Of a stretch of 50,348 bases of DNA, positions 10,261 to 18,802 are shown piece after piece. Source of the DNA: Bacteroidales bacterium (GTDB taxonomy: Bacteria > Bacteroidota > Bacteroidia > Bacteroidales > F082); assembly GCA_017548125.1 (NCBI GenBank), contig JAFYNK010000038.1:1-50348 (forward strand), given 5' to 3'. Under the pieces are notes generated by a model. That model made no database searches. It saw only the letters and a list, made by a program, of their open reading frames with translations, and was not told the DNA's origin. Position 1 is the first letter of the stretch, and each line of letters starts with the position of its first letter. Position numbers and translations under genes: made by a program.

Positions 10261-11265
10261 ATGGAAAATAATGTAAAAAGCAATGGAGATGTCATCATCT
10301 ACCAGTCGGAAGATGGTGCTACTAAGATTAATGTCAATCTTCAAGATGAGACGGTATGGCTGTCACAACAGCAGTTGGTAGAATTGTATCATACGTCAAG
10401 AACTAATGTTGTTGAACATATCAGAAATATTTACAATGAAGGAGAATTAGAGGAAAAACAAACCTGTCGGAATTTCCGACAAGTTCGAATTGAAGGTAAT
10501 AGAGAGGTTAATCGAAGTATTCCGTATTACAATCTTGACATGATAATCTCATTGGGTTATCGAATAAAGTCATTGGTTGCTACTAAATTCCGCATTTGGG
10601 CTACGCAACGTCTGAAGGAATACATGATAAAAGGCTTTGTCATGGACGACGAACGACTGAAAGGAAATCATGGCGGCAGCTATTGGCGAGAACTCGTAGA
10701 TCGCATTCGTGACATACGAGCGTCGGAAAAAGTGATATTCCGTCAGGTCCTTGACCTATATGCCACAAGCGTTGACTTCAAACCTGATAGCGAGGAGTCG
10801 GTGATATTCTATAAGATAGTGCAAAACAAACTTCATTATGCGGTTCATGGTCGCACCGCAGCGGAGTTAATATTTGAGCGAGCTGATTCAAGCAAGCCTT
10901 TTATGGGATTGACATCTTTTTCTGGAAAATTGCCGTCAGTTAGAGATGTTTCTATTGCAAAGAATTATCTCAGTGAAAAAGAGCTGATGATATTGAAGAA
11001 TCTGGTTTCAGGCTATTTCGATTTGGCGGAGATAAATGCGATGGAACATAAGCCGATGTATATGAAGGATTATATCAGGATGTTAGATAATCTTTTGAAG
11101 ACAGGAGATCGTAAGGTCCTGTCAAGCGCAGGTACGATGAGTAACGACAAGGCCGTTGAAAAGGCAATCGCAGAATATAGAAAATATCAAGTCAACACCT
11201 TGTCACCAGTGGAAGAAGCATATCTTAAAACGATTAAAGAAACATTGGATATAATAGAATCGTGA
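10261..11265 (+). CDS. RhuM-family (virulence-associated) protein
   Basis: 334 residues from ATG 10261, chosen because the promoter overlaps the upstream in-frame codons. The N-terminus has the RhuM pattern: IIYQSEDG, VWLSQQQLVELYHTSR with a helix-turn-helix flavour, HIRNIYNEGEL, YYNLDMIISLGYRI, and KFRIWATQRLKEY. The C-terminal half has RIRDIRASEK, LHYAVHGRTAAELI and NAMEHKPMYMKDY, also seen in this family. Length matches the usual 330-350 residues. RhuM proteins are common on genomic islands and near restriction systems, but their biochemical role is not established. It stands alone with its own promoter between two direct repeats, suggesting recent gain. No terminator was found; copy B of the repeat follows 18 bp after the stop. 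Confidence 0.88.
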   Translation: MENNVKSNGDVIIYQSEDGATKINVNLQDETVWLSQQQLVELYHTSRTNVVEHIRNIYNEGELEEKQTCRNFRQVRIEGNREVNRSIPYYNLDMIISLGYRIKSLVATKFRIWATQRLKEYMIKGFVMDDERLKGNHGGSYWRELVDRIRDIRASEKVIFRQVLDLYATSVDFKPDSEESVIFYKIVQNKLHYAVHGRTAAELIFERADSSKPFMGLTSFSGKLPSVRDVSIAKNYLSEKELMILKNLVSGYFDLAEINAMEHKPMYMKDYIRMLDNLLKTGDRKVLSSAGTMSNDKAVEKAIAEYRKYQVNTLSPVEEAYLKTIKETLDIIES

Positions 11266-11283
11266 TGGTAAGGAACTAAGGAA

Positions 11284-11382
11284 CTTAATGAAAAATCTGT
11301 GCAATCTGTGTAATCTGTGGTTTATATCCAAACGCAAGTGTTTAATGAGCCATACGTCCGAATACGTGAGATTCGTGTAAAA
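11284..11382. repeat. Direct repeat flanking the RhuM gene, copy B
   Basis: About 99 bp, nearly the same as 9954-10085 but lacking ~27 bases of CAATCTGTG units. Single-base differences (for example AAGTG versus AAGTA, AATGAGCC versus AATAAGCC) show the copies are diverging. Confidence 0.85.
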
Positions 11383-11424
11383 CACAGACCCTCTAATTCC
11401 TCTCAACTCTCTCAAAAAAAATTT

Positions 11425-11432
11425 TATCTTTG
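11425..11432 (+). promoter_or_regulatory. -7 element of the ldcA-DUF2461 unit
   Basis: TATCTTTG, 27 bases before the ATG at 11460. The element overlaps an alternative upstream start at 11430, which supports the downstream start. Confidence 0.6.
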
Positions 11433-11459
11433 CAATGTGTTAACTTCTTATCATCCAAA

Positions 11460-12329
11460 ATGAAAATATCATTGATAGCGCCGGCGAGGAAAGTCTCTGA
11501 AGAAGAGATGTCTTTCGCCATAGATTATATAAGAAACAGCGGATTTGAGCTTGTCTATGACAAGCGTCTTTTCAATTCTTACAACCAATTTGCTGGTGAT
11601 GATGATGTTCGTGCGTCTCTGATCCAAGAATATCTCGACCGCGATGACATCGACGCTATTTTCTGTGTAAGAGGAGGTTACGGCAGCGTACGCATTATCG
11701 ACAGACTTAACTTCGACAAATTTCTTAAAAAACCTAAATGGGTCGTAGGCTACAGCGACGTCACTGTGCTTCATGCTAAGTTACAGAGTCTAGGCTGCGA
11801 AAGTCTCCATGCCACCATGCCTATCAATTATGCCGATAACACTAAGGCTTCTCTCGACTCGCTTTTCAACTTTTTGAAAGGTGAAAGTCTGTCGTACGAG
11901 ATAGATTCTACACCTATTAATATATATGGAACTGCCGAGGCTGAATTGGTAGGAGGCAACATCTCAGTTCTTTACAGCCTGCTCGGTTCTGACATTTTCC
12001 CCGACACCGACGACAAGATTCTTTTCCTCGAAGACTTGGACGAATATCTCTATCATATCGACAGGATGATGACAGCTCTCGTGCGCGCCGGCAAACTCGA
12101 CAACATAAAAGGACTCGTCGTTGGCGGCTTGACAAAAATGCACGACAACAACGTGCCTTTTGGCATGACAGCCGAAGAGATAATACTGGAAAAAGTGAAA
12201 GGCAAAAACATGCCTGTCTGCTTCAATTTCCCGGCAGGTCATATCAACGACAACAGAACCTTGATATTAGGAAGAAAAGCTAAACTCACAGTTGGAGAGA
12301 AAGTTACTCTTAACTTTAAAACATTATAA
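11460..12329 (+). CDS. ldcA: LD-carboxypeptidase, peptidase family S66
   Basis: 289 residues from ATG 11460. It cleaves the terminal D-Ala from the L-Lys/DAP-D-Ala bond of muropeptide tetrapeptides during cell-wall recycling. The S66 signature is visible: ISLIAPAR at the N-terminus, CVRGGYGS near residue 70, nucleophile Ser99 in VVGYSDVT, the acidic segment FLEDLDEYLYHIDRM (catalytic Glu near 191-195) and His261 in FPAGHINDNRTL. There is no signal peptide, so the enzyme is cytoplasmic as expected. The DUF2461 gene follows after 24 bp and is probably co-transcribed. The gene symbol is by family resemblance. Confidence 0.9.
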   Translation: MKISLIAPARKVSEEEMSFAIDYIRNSGFELVYDKRLFNSYNQFAGDDDVRASLIQEYLDRDDIDAIFCVRGGYGSVRIIDRLNFDKFLKKPKWVVGYSDVTVLHAKLQSLGCESLHATMPINYADNTKASLDSLFNFLKGESLSYEIDSTPINIYGTAEAELVGGNISVLYSLLGSDIFPDTDDKILFLEDLDEYLYHIDRMMTALVRAGKLDNIKGLVVGGLTKMHDNNVPFGMTAEEIILEKVKGKNMPVCFNFPAGHINDNRTLILGRKAKLTVGEKVTLNFKTL

Positions 12330-12353
12330 AACAACAAAAAAGACAATTATTTT

Positions 12354-13028
12354 ATGAAGGACGTCATGACTTTTCTCAACGGCGTTTTGGTCAACAACAA
12401 CCGCCCTTGGTTTCAGGATAATAAGGACTTATATCAAAAGGCACAGAACAAAATTTACGCTATGGCAGAGCTGCTCATCAGCGGCATTTCCAAATTCGAT
12501 TCGTCGATAAGGAACCTCAGCGTGAGCGACTGCACTTATCGTATCTACCGCGACATACGTTTCTCCTACGACAAACGTCCTTACAAGACACACATGGGAA
12601 TCTACGTCTGCCCTTACGGCAAAAAATCAGGACTCGCTGGATATTATCTTCATTTTGAAGGCGATGAGGCTGAATATATCGGCTGCAACGGCCTTTTCAC
12701 CGGACTATGGAATCCCGATAAAGACACTCTCAAAAGCATAAGAGAAGACATCAGCTATGACGGCAATGCTTTTGAAGAAGCAATAAAAAAAGCAGCTAAC
12801 TTCACCTTGGACACTTCCAACAGTCTTACAAAAAATCCTAAAGACTTCCCTAAAGACACGCCTTACGATTATCTGCTTCGCCTCAAACAATATAATCTCG
12901 TACAAAAGCTTCCTGACGGCATGCTCTACTCTGACAAACTGATTGACTGGGCATTAGAGGAATTTAAGACATCTTTGGAATTTAACAACATGCTCAACAA
13001 AGCAGCTCTGTTTGCAAGAGAAAATTAA
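12354..13028 (+). CDS. DUF2461 family protein
   Basis: 224 residues. The start motif FLNGVLVNNNRPWFQDNKD and the central RIYRDIRFSYDKRPYKTHMG are characteristic of DUF2461/TIGR02453 proteins, followed by GYYLHFEGDEAEYIGCNG. The protein is cytoplasmic with no signal peptide or membrane segment. The family's function is not known. It lies 24 bp after ldcA on the same strand, so co-transcription is likely. The short gap to the sigma factor gene (70 bp) holds no terminator that I can see. Confidence 0.88.
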   Translation: MKDVMTFLNGVLVNNNRPWFQDNKDLYQKAQNKIYAMAELLISGISKFDSSIRNLSVSDCTYRIYRDIRFSYDKRPYKTHMGIYVCPYGKKSGLAGYYLHFEGDEAEYIGCNGLFTGLWNPDKDTLKSIREDISYDGNAFEEAIKKAANFTLDTSNSLTKNPKDFPKDTPYDYLLRLKQYNLVQKLPDGMLYSDKLIDWALEEFKTSLEFNNMLNKAALFAREN

Positions 13029-13098
13029 TTTCTTCATAAATAAAACATCGTGCAGCAAATTATTTCCTTCTTCGTTTAATAATTGAAAAAACAAGAAT

Positions 13099-13629
13099 AT
13101 GTCTAATTTCGAAAATTTGCTGAAAGAATGTAAGAGACAAAACCCTCAGGCGATGTTGAAACTTTACAACATCTGCGCTCAGCCTGTCTTTAACACATGT
13201 CTTCACATCGTCATGAATGACTTCGACGCAGAAGAGATAATGCAGGATTCTATTCTGAAAGCATTCGGCATGACCGACAGATTTCTTGGAACACAAAAGG
13301 ACTTCATCGCTTTTGTTAGAAAAATAGCTGTCAACAAAAGCATAGATTGGTATAGAAGACATAGCAAAGAACCTATTTTCACGGAGATAGAAAACGAGAC
13401 CGACACCCAGCCGGATGATTCGGATGAAGAGACATATCCAATAGAAAAAATCATTGAAAAAATGGAGCTTCTCCCCAATGGCTACAAAATGGTGCTGAAA
13501 CTCCATCTTCTCGACGAGCTAGACTTCGTAGATATTGCTGAAATCTTGAACATAAAAGCATCCAGTGTAAGGTCGCAATATGTGAGAGCTTTGGAACGGT
13601 TGAGACAATTCATAATTCATAATGCATAA
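13099..13629 (+). CDS. ECF-type RNA polymerase sigma factor
   Basis: 176 residues. Sigma-70 region 2 spans about residues 20-85 (FDAEEIMQDSILKAF, IAVNKSIDWYRRHS). An acidic linker (ENETDTQPDDSDEE) leads to region 4 at about 125-172 (LPNGYKMVLKLHLLDEL, DIAEILNIKASSVRSQYVRA). Such factors redirect RNA polymerase to envelope-stress or surface-gene promoters and are normally held by an anti-sigma factor; the next gene encodes a single-pass membrane protein that fits that role. The last codons (FIIHNA) are written in an intergenic repeat word that also occurs after menG, so the C-terminus has been remodelled by the repeat. Confidence 0.92.
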   Translation: MSNFENLLKECKRQNPQAMLKLYNICAQPVFNTCLHIVMNDFDAEEIMQDSILKAFGMTDRFLGTQKDFIAFVRKIAVNKSIDWYRRHSKEPIFTEIENETDTQPDDSDEETYPIEKIIEKMELLPNGYKMVLKLHLLDELDFVDIAEILNIKASSVRSQYVRALERLRQFIIHNA

Positions 13630-13632
13630 TTG
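13607..13632. repeat. TTCATAAT/GCATAAT word repeat forming the end of the sigma gene
   Basis: Tandem ATTCATAAT words with one GCATAATT variant. A 25-bp word here is the same as one at 40524-40556 after menG. It supplies the last six codons and the stop of the sigma factor. Confidence 0.8.
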
Positions 13633-13645
13633 ATAGTTAAAGGTC

Positions 13646-14137
13646 ATGAATATAGAAGATTTAATAAAAGCAAACAAAAAGAGATTTGAAAGCGAACTGT
13701 CTGACAGTCATCAGGCTCGTTTTGCCATGAAGCTGCAGTCGCAGACAATCAAGAAGAACAGGATGACACGTCTGTGTCTAGGCATTCCTTCAGCAGTGGC
13801 AGCAGTTGTGTTCATCGCTTTGACATTCAAAAATCAAGATAAGATAAAACCGCATTTGTACCAGAAAAACGACAAGGTGGTGGAGATAAGATGTATTTAT
13901 GAACAACAAATAGACGAAGCTGTCATGTTGTTGGAGAATGTATTGAAAAACGTGGATGACTCAACGAAGATGGAAATCAACAAGGTGATAGAAAACCTCA
14001 ACACCACAGCGGATATATTCACAGAGATAGCTCCTCTTCCTGAAGAAAAGCAATTGGCAATAACATCGCAGGTTTATAACAATCATCTGGAAACATTAAA
14101 CATAATATACAGAAAAATCAAAAAAGAGGAGAATTAG
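13646..14137 (+). CDS. Single-pass membrane protein, candidate anti-sigma factor
   Basis: 163 residues. The N-terminal ~40 residues are cytoplasmic in character and highly charged (KANKKRFESELSDSHQARF). One transmembrane segment lies at about 43-61 (LCLGIPSAVAAVVFIALTF), followed by a helical, probably periplasmic domain. The gene lies 16 bp after an ECF sigma gene and 2 bp before an exported solenoid-like protein. Position and topology fit an anti-sigma factor; no known anti-sigma domain is recognisable by eye, so the role is inferred. Confidence 0.7.
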   Translation: MNIEDLIKANKKRFESELSDSHQARFAMKLQSQTIKKNRMTRLCLGIPSAVAAVVFIALTFKNQDKIKPHLYQKNDKVVEIRCIYEQQIDEAVMLLENVLKNVDDSTKMEINKVIENLNTTADIFTEIAPLPEEKQLAITSQVYNNHLETLNIIYRKIKKEEN

Positions 14138-14139
14138 TC

Positions 14140-15138
14140 ATGAAAGCAAAAATCCTAACTTTAATAATCTGTTTAACAACATTGTTCGCTTTTGCAGAAA
14201 ACGGCGCCAACCATTCTTACAAATATTCCACAAAAAGGACAATAGACGCAAACTTTGAAGTCTCCGACAGCAGCAGCATTTCCCTAATAGGAAAATTCAG
14301 CGATTATAAAATATCCACATGGAACGAGAATTTCGTGAGCTTCCATATTGAAATAATAGCAAATGCCGACAAGCAAGAAAAAGCCAACGAAATGCTTTAT
14401 GTCATCGACGTGGATTTCAACAACAACAAAAACAAGAAAAATATAACAGCAGAGACGGTCATTAAAAAGCATAACATCAAGAACGTCAGCTTCCAGATTT
14501 CTTATCATGTGATGGTTCCACAATACATTTCATTAAGCATATATAATCTATATGGCGATGTGCTGATGGACGAAGCTCACAACAATCTATACGTTGAGAT
14601 GAAATACGGCGATTTCTCCATCGACGAAATCCTCACTTATGCCGAAATAAACATGCTTTACGGAGACGCCAATATCAAAAAAGCCAATCAGATAAGCGCA
14701 TACGTAAGCTACGGCGATATAAATGTCGCCAATATGAATAAAGCATTGATAAACATGAATTATGGCAGCGCCAAACTTGATGCCGTCAATATCTTAAACG
14801 GAAAATTCAACTATTCAGATATAGTTCTAGGCAATGTAACCCAAAGCGCCGACATTGACATAAACTATTGCGACGCTAAAGTCAGCAATATGAGCGACAG
14901 CTTCGAACTGATAAAAATGAACACCAATTATTCCGACATCGAGCTTCATCTCGATGAGAAGCTGAGTTTCAGCTACGACATCACGCTCTTGTATGGCGAA
15001 ATAAAAAGCGATATGTTAGAAAAACATGCGAGAAAGATAACAGAAAAGAATTATCAGAAACATATATCTGGGAACATCAACGACGAAGAGCAGCAACACA
15101 AGATTGTTATCAAAGGAAATTATTCGGAGGTAGAGTGA
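14140..15138 (+). CDS. Exported beta-solenoid-like protein (DUF4097/adhesin-head type)
   Basis: 332 residues. A signal peptide ends LFAFA and is followed by ENGAN. From about residue 135 there is a ladder of at least nine Y-G-D-like rungs about 20 residues apart (NLYGDVLM, MKYGDFSI, MLYGDANI, VSYGDINV, MNYGSAKL, FNYSDIVL, INYCDAKV, TNYSDIEL, LLYGEIKS). This is the pattern of a right-handed beta-solenoid as in DUF4097 or auto-transporter adhesin head domains. It is the third gene of the sigma/anti-sigma operon and probably its sensed or effector envelope component. No T9SS domain or membrane anchor is seen, so the periplasm is the likely location. Confidence 0.75.
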   Translation: MKAKILTLIICLTTLFAFAENGANHSYKYSTKRTIDANFEVSDSSSISLIGKFSDYKISTWNENFVSFHIEIIANADKQEKANEMLYVIDVDFNNNKNKKNITAETVIKKHNIKNVSFQISYHVMVPQYISLSIYNLYGDVLMDEAHNNLYVEMKYGDFSIDEILTYAEINMLYGDANIKKANQISAYVSYGDINVANMNKALINMNYGSAKLDAVNILNGKFNYSDIVLGNVTQSADIDINYCDAKVSNMSDSFELIKMNTNYSDIELHLDEKLSFSYDITLLYGEIKSDMLEKHARKITEKNYQKHISGNINDEEQQHKIVIKGNYSEVE

Positions 15139-15203
15139 TAGAGAGCGACTCAAACACCTCAAAAAAAATCAAAAAAAAGGAAAAAAGCGGAACAAAAATT
15201 GTT

Positions 15204-15211
15204 TAACTTTG
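15204..15211 (+). promoter_or_regulatory. -7 element for the TonB-receptor-like gene
   Basis: TAACTTTG, 41 bases before ATG 15253. The surrounding sequence is A-rich and no -33 is convincing. It suggests the gene is transcribed separately from the sigma operon. Confidence 0.5.
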
Positions 15212-15252
15212 GTGATTGAAAAAACAAAGTTATTTAACGAAAAGGAATAGTC

Positions 15253-17691
15253 ATGAAGAAGTTGTTGCTTATATTTTCATTGATATTTTTCAACATTAAT
15301 TTATTCTCACAGAATTATGTCAGCGGCGTTTTGGTTGACAGTCTAAACAACGAGAAACTGCCTTTTGTGAATGTCGGTTTGATGCGTGCCGTTGATTCTG
15401 TTTTTGTTTCTGGCACCTCGTCGAATGAGAATGGATATTTCAAGGCGGAGCATATTCCAGATGGCAAATATATCTTTTTAGTTTCTTCAATAGGCTATGA
15501 ATCAATAAGAAGAATCATTGACGTTGGCGACAACATGGACATGGGTGTCATCAAGATGAAGTCGGGCAGCACCAGATTAGATGAAGTTGTCATCGTTGAG
15601 AAGCGTCCTTTGTTCAGCAGCGAGGGTGAGAAGACATTATATAATGTAAGCGACGACCCGAGCGTTCAGACCGGCACCGTTTCTGACGCATTGCAGAACG
15701 CTCCAGGCGTTGAGGTTGACGTTGATGGCAATGTCTCCTTACGCGGCGTCTCATCAGTGGAGGTCTGGATCAACGGACAGCCTTCCAATCTCAACGAAGA
15801 AAACCTGAAGACATATTTACAGCAGATGCCAGCCAACGCGCTCGAGAGAATTGAAGTCATCACCAATCCATCGGCACGTTATTCTTCAAACAGCGACGGT
15901 GGCATCATCAATATCGTCACCAACTCCAAAATCAAGAAGAACCAATTTCTCAGTTTCGGTTTAAGAGCGTCGTCTTCGCCAAACGCCTCGCCTTGGGTTT
16001 CGTACGTCTGGGCCGACGAGAAAATGTCGCTCAACCTCTTCGTCAACGGCTCTTATTCCCAATGGAAAAACGCCACCAACGGCTACAGCACCTCCTTTGC
16101 AGATAACGCCGACCACACCGGATTAGATACAACAAACCACACCTCTTATAACGGCAATTCGTTCTCAAACAATTACGGCGGAGGCTTCAACATCAACTTC
16201 GACTATAACATCGACACGATGAACACAATATCCGTCTGGGTGGGCGGATGGCCTAACGCTTCAAGAAGCGAGAGCTTCAACGAGACATTCCGTCACGAAT
16301 ACTTACAAGACTCAGGAATGTACCATTACAAAACATACGGAGAGTCATCAGGACACGGCAACTTCTTCCACGGCGGATTGCAATATCTTCATAAGTTCAA
16401 CAACGAAGGCCATAACATAAGCCTCAGAATGACAGGCAATATCGCTGATGGAAAAGATAACAATTATCAAAGAAGAACATACGAGACACAGACTTGGATG
16501 AATGTCGATTACAGAGAGCTATCAAATTATAACGATTTAGGCTGCGGCATCAACCTCGACTATTCGCTTCCTTATTCTGAAAACGGCGAGATAGGATTAG
16601 GCGCTTCATACGAATACAGCCCTGATACATATTACATCAACTATGATACTCTTGCAGGCGATGTGTATGTCAAGGATATAATGCGCAGCTTCGACAGAGA
16701 AGTAGGTTCCAACGAATATGACCTTTATTTTACTCTTCAACAGAAATGGGGCAACTTCGTCTTTAAGCCTGGCATCAGAATGGAATATGAAAAACTATGG
16801 TGTAATATCGATGGTTATACATCAAGCAATACAACCAAAGACTATCTCAACTGGCGTCCGTCAATACATCTCTCATATAGGACCAAGTCGATGCATAACT
16901 TCAACTTGAGTTATTCACGCCGCATCGCACCGCCAAGCGCAAGAAACCTCACCGACTATAAATTCTATACAACAGAATCATTCTCAACAGGCAACCCTGA
17001 CCTTCTTCCAACATACACCACATCCATCGAAGGAGGCTGGACTAAATACTGGATGAAATTCGGTTCAGTGGGATTGACAGCATATTACAGAGATTCAAAG
17101 AACACCGTTGATAATATCAGCGACGTCATGTACGATGATTTCTTCGGAAGATATGTTCAATACTCATATCCTGTAAATGTCGGCAAGTCATCGAGAAAAG
17201 GCTTGGAGGCCAATGTCACATATCGTCCAACAGGCATGTTTAACATGAGATTATATGCCAATGTTTATGACTATTATTTCGAGACAAAATTCAACAACGA
17301 ACTCATCAAAGACAACTCAATAGTATATAGCATGCGCTTGAATCTCTGGACCAAGTTATGGAACAAGTTAGAAATACACGCATCTGGAAACTATCGTTCG
17401 CCACAGCAGTCGCTCTTTGCTGAAAAACACGCCAACTATTCCGTCAACTGCGGATTGCGTGCCGACTTTTTCGACAGAAAGATGTCAGTCCATATCAATG
17501 TCAACGACATCTTCAACTGGAACAGATGGGACAACAACACCACGAATCCATATTATATCTCATACAGTTCGTTCAAGTTCAACAGCCGCTCTATCAGTGC
17601 AGGCCTCGTCTTCCGCTTCGGCAAGATGGAACTAGAGAGAAAGGCACAGACTGGAGGAGGCGAAGCAGAAATGCCAACACCGAATCAGTGA
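15253..17691 (+). CDS. TonB-dependent-receptor-like outer-membrane beta-barrel protein
   Basis: 812 residues. Signal peptide about 1-19 (INLFS|QNYV). A carboxypeptidase-regulatory-like beta-sandwich follows at about 20-105 (GVLVDSLNNEKLPFVNVGL). The plug domain is at about 115-235 (VSDALQNAPGVEVDVDGNVSL, NPSARYSSNSDGGIINIVTN). A long barrel of alternating aromatic strands ends in the typical AGLVFRFGKM. The set matches the OMP_b-brl_3 'outer membrane beta-barrel family', which lacks a paired SusD. The substrate cannot be told from sequence. The tail after the last strand (QTGGGEAEMPTPNQ) is an unusual hydrophilic extension. It stands alone, followed by a repeat and the glutaminyl cyclase gene. 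Confidence 0.88.
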   Translation: MKKLLLIFSLIFFNINLFSQNYVSGVLVDSLNNEKLPFVNVGLMRAVDSVFVSGTSSNENGYFKAEHIPDGKYIFLVSSIGYESIRRIIDVGDNMDMGVIKMKSGSTRLDEVVIVEKRPLFSSEGEKTLYNVSDDPSVQTGTVSDALQNAPGVEVDVDGNVSLRGVSSVEVWINGQPSNLNEENLKTYLQQMPANALERIEVITNPSARYSSNSDGGIINIVTNSKIKKNQFLSFGLRASSSPNASPWVSYVWADEKMSLNLFVNGSYSQWKNATNGYSTSFADNADHTGLDTTNHTSYNGNSFSNNYGGGFNINFDYNIDTMNTISVWVGGWPNASRSESFNETFRHEYLQDSGMYHYKTYGESSGHGNFFHGGLQYLHKFNNEGHNISLRMTGNIADGKDNNYQRRTYETQTWMNVDYRELSNYNDLGCGINLDYSLPYSENGEIGLGASYEYSPDTYYINYDTLAGDVYVKDIMRSFDREVGSNEYDLYFTLQQKWGNFVFKPGIRMEYEKLWCNIDGYTSSNTTKDYLNWRPSIHLSYRTKSMHNFNLSYSRRIAPPSARNLTDYKFYTTESFSTGNPDLLPTYTTSIEGGWTKYWMKFGSVGLTAYYRDSKNTVDNISDVMYDDFFGRYVQYSYPVNVGKSSRKGLEANVTYRPTGMFNMRLYANVYDYYFETKFNNELIKDNSIVYSMRLNLWTKLWNKLEIHASGNYRSPQQSLFAEKHANYSVNCGLRADFFDRKMSVHINVNDIFNWNRWDNNTTNPYYISYSSFKFNSRSISAGLVFRFGKMELERKAQTGGGEAEMPTPNQ

Positions 17692-17712
17692 TAGTTTGGA
17701 GTTTGGAGTTGA

Positions 17713-17773
17713 TGTAGAGACGTATCAAATCACACCATAAATATAAACAATATGTAATTGATGCGTCTTTAAA
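17713..17773. repeat. GTAGAGACG-type imperfect inverted repeat
   Basis: AGAGACGTATCAAAT pairs with ATTGATGCGTCTTT across an AT-rich loop of about 30 bases. Similar arms occur at 47720-47770, and a related GTAGGGACG palindrome is at 30522-30547. It looks like an intergenic REP/MITE-like family. Confidence 0.6.
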
Positions 17774-17808
17774 ATTATATGTTATGAATTATAAATTAAT
17801 TTAATCTT

Positions 17809-18798
17809 ATGTTAAAAAAAATATTCGTCATATCGTTGATAGTGTTATCAATCGCGTCTTGCGACAAGAAACAAAATTCTAAACCTGCAGCGCAGACTGT
17901 TCCTCAAAAGCAGGAGATAAAAGTCCCAGAGTTCAATGCCGATTCTGCATATAAATATGTTAAAAAACAATTAGATTTCGGTCCGCGTGTACCAGAAAGC
18001 GAGGCTCATGCTCAATGCGCTGAATGGTTCATCAATTTCTTCAACGACAAAGCCGACACTGTTTATGTCCAAGAATTTAGGACAAGACTTTATAACGGCA
18101 AAGGCATCGACGGCAAGAACATCATCGCTTCTTTCAATCCAGAAGCCAAGAAAAGAATATTACTCGCAGCTCATTGGGACTCGCGTCCTTACGCCGACCA
18201 CGACATCGACAGAACTAAATGGAACACCCCTATCGACGGAGCTAACGACGGAGCCAGCGGCGTCGGCGTCTTGATGGAAGTAGCCAGAGTGCTGAACGAA
18301 AACCCTATCAACACAGGCATCGACATCATCCTCTTCGATTTGGAAGATTATGGAGCACCACAATATCTTAATCTAATGACAAACGACGACTGGGCCTTAG
18401 GATCTCAATATTGGTCAAAGAACCCACACATTTACAACTATAAAGCCTATTTTGGAATATTATTAGACATGGTTGGAGCATCGAATCCAAGATTCCCAAA
18501 AGAATATTATTCACAGCAATTCGCTCCTTCGTTGAGCAACGAGATATGGAGAATGGCACGCGAATTAGGATATTCAGATTATTTCACAAACGAAATAGGC
18601 CATCCTATCAACGATGACCATATCTATGTTAATATAAATGCTAATATCCCTATGATTGACCTTATCCATTTGGAAGACAATGAAAACAGTTCATTCTATC
18701 CTTATTGGCATACAATCAATGACAACATAGAACAAATCGACGCAAAGACTTTAGGAATGGTCGGTGATGTTGTTCTAAATGTAATCTACAGAAAATAA
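17809..18798 (+). CDS. Lipoprotein glutaminyl-peptide cyclotransferase (M28-like, zinc-dependent)
   Basis: 329 residues. A lipoprotein signal ends SIAS|C18. The fold is that of M28 peptidases and the type II glutaminyl cyclases: LLAAHWDSRPYAD, PIDGANDGASGVGVLMEVAR, ILFDLEDYG, and a C-terminal FYPYWHTINDN. Probable zinc ligands are Asp147, Glu179 and His301. It would convert N-terminal Gln of exported proteins to pyroglutamate, probably from the periplasmic face of a membrane. This fits the window: most Sec substrates here have Gln at +1. An aminopeptidase role is the alternative, since the folds are the same; the WDSRPYADxD signature favours the cyclase. It converges with the transporter gene 4 bp away. 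Confidence 0.85.
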   Translation: MLKKIFVISLIVLSIASCDKKQNSKPAAQTVPQKQEIKVPEFNADSAYKYVKKQLDFGPRVPESEAHAQCAEWFINFFNDKADTVYVQEFRTRLYNGKGIDGKNIIASFNPEAKKRILLAAHWDSRPYADHDIDRTKWNTPIDGANDGASGVGVLMEVARVLNENPINTGIDIILFDLEDYGAPQYLNLMTNDDWALGSQYWSKNPHIYNYKAYFGILLDMVGASNPRFPKEYYSQQFAPSLSNEIWRMARELGYSDYFTNEIGHPINDDHIYVNINANIPMIDLIHLEDNENSSFYPYWHTINDNIEQIDAKTLGMVGDVVLNVIYRK

Positions 18799-18802
18799 AT
18801 CG

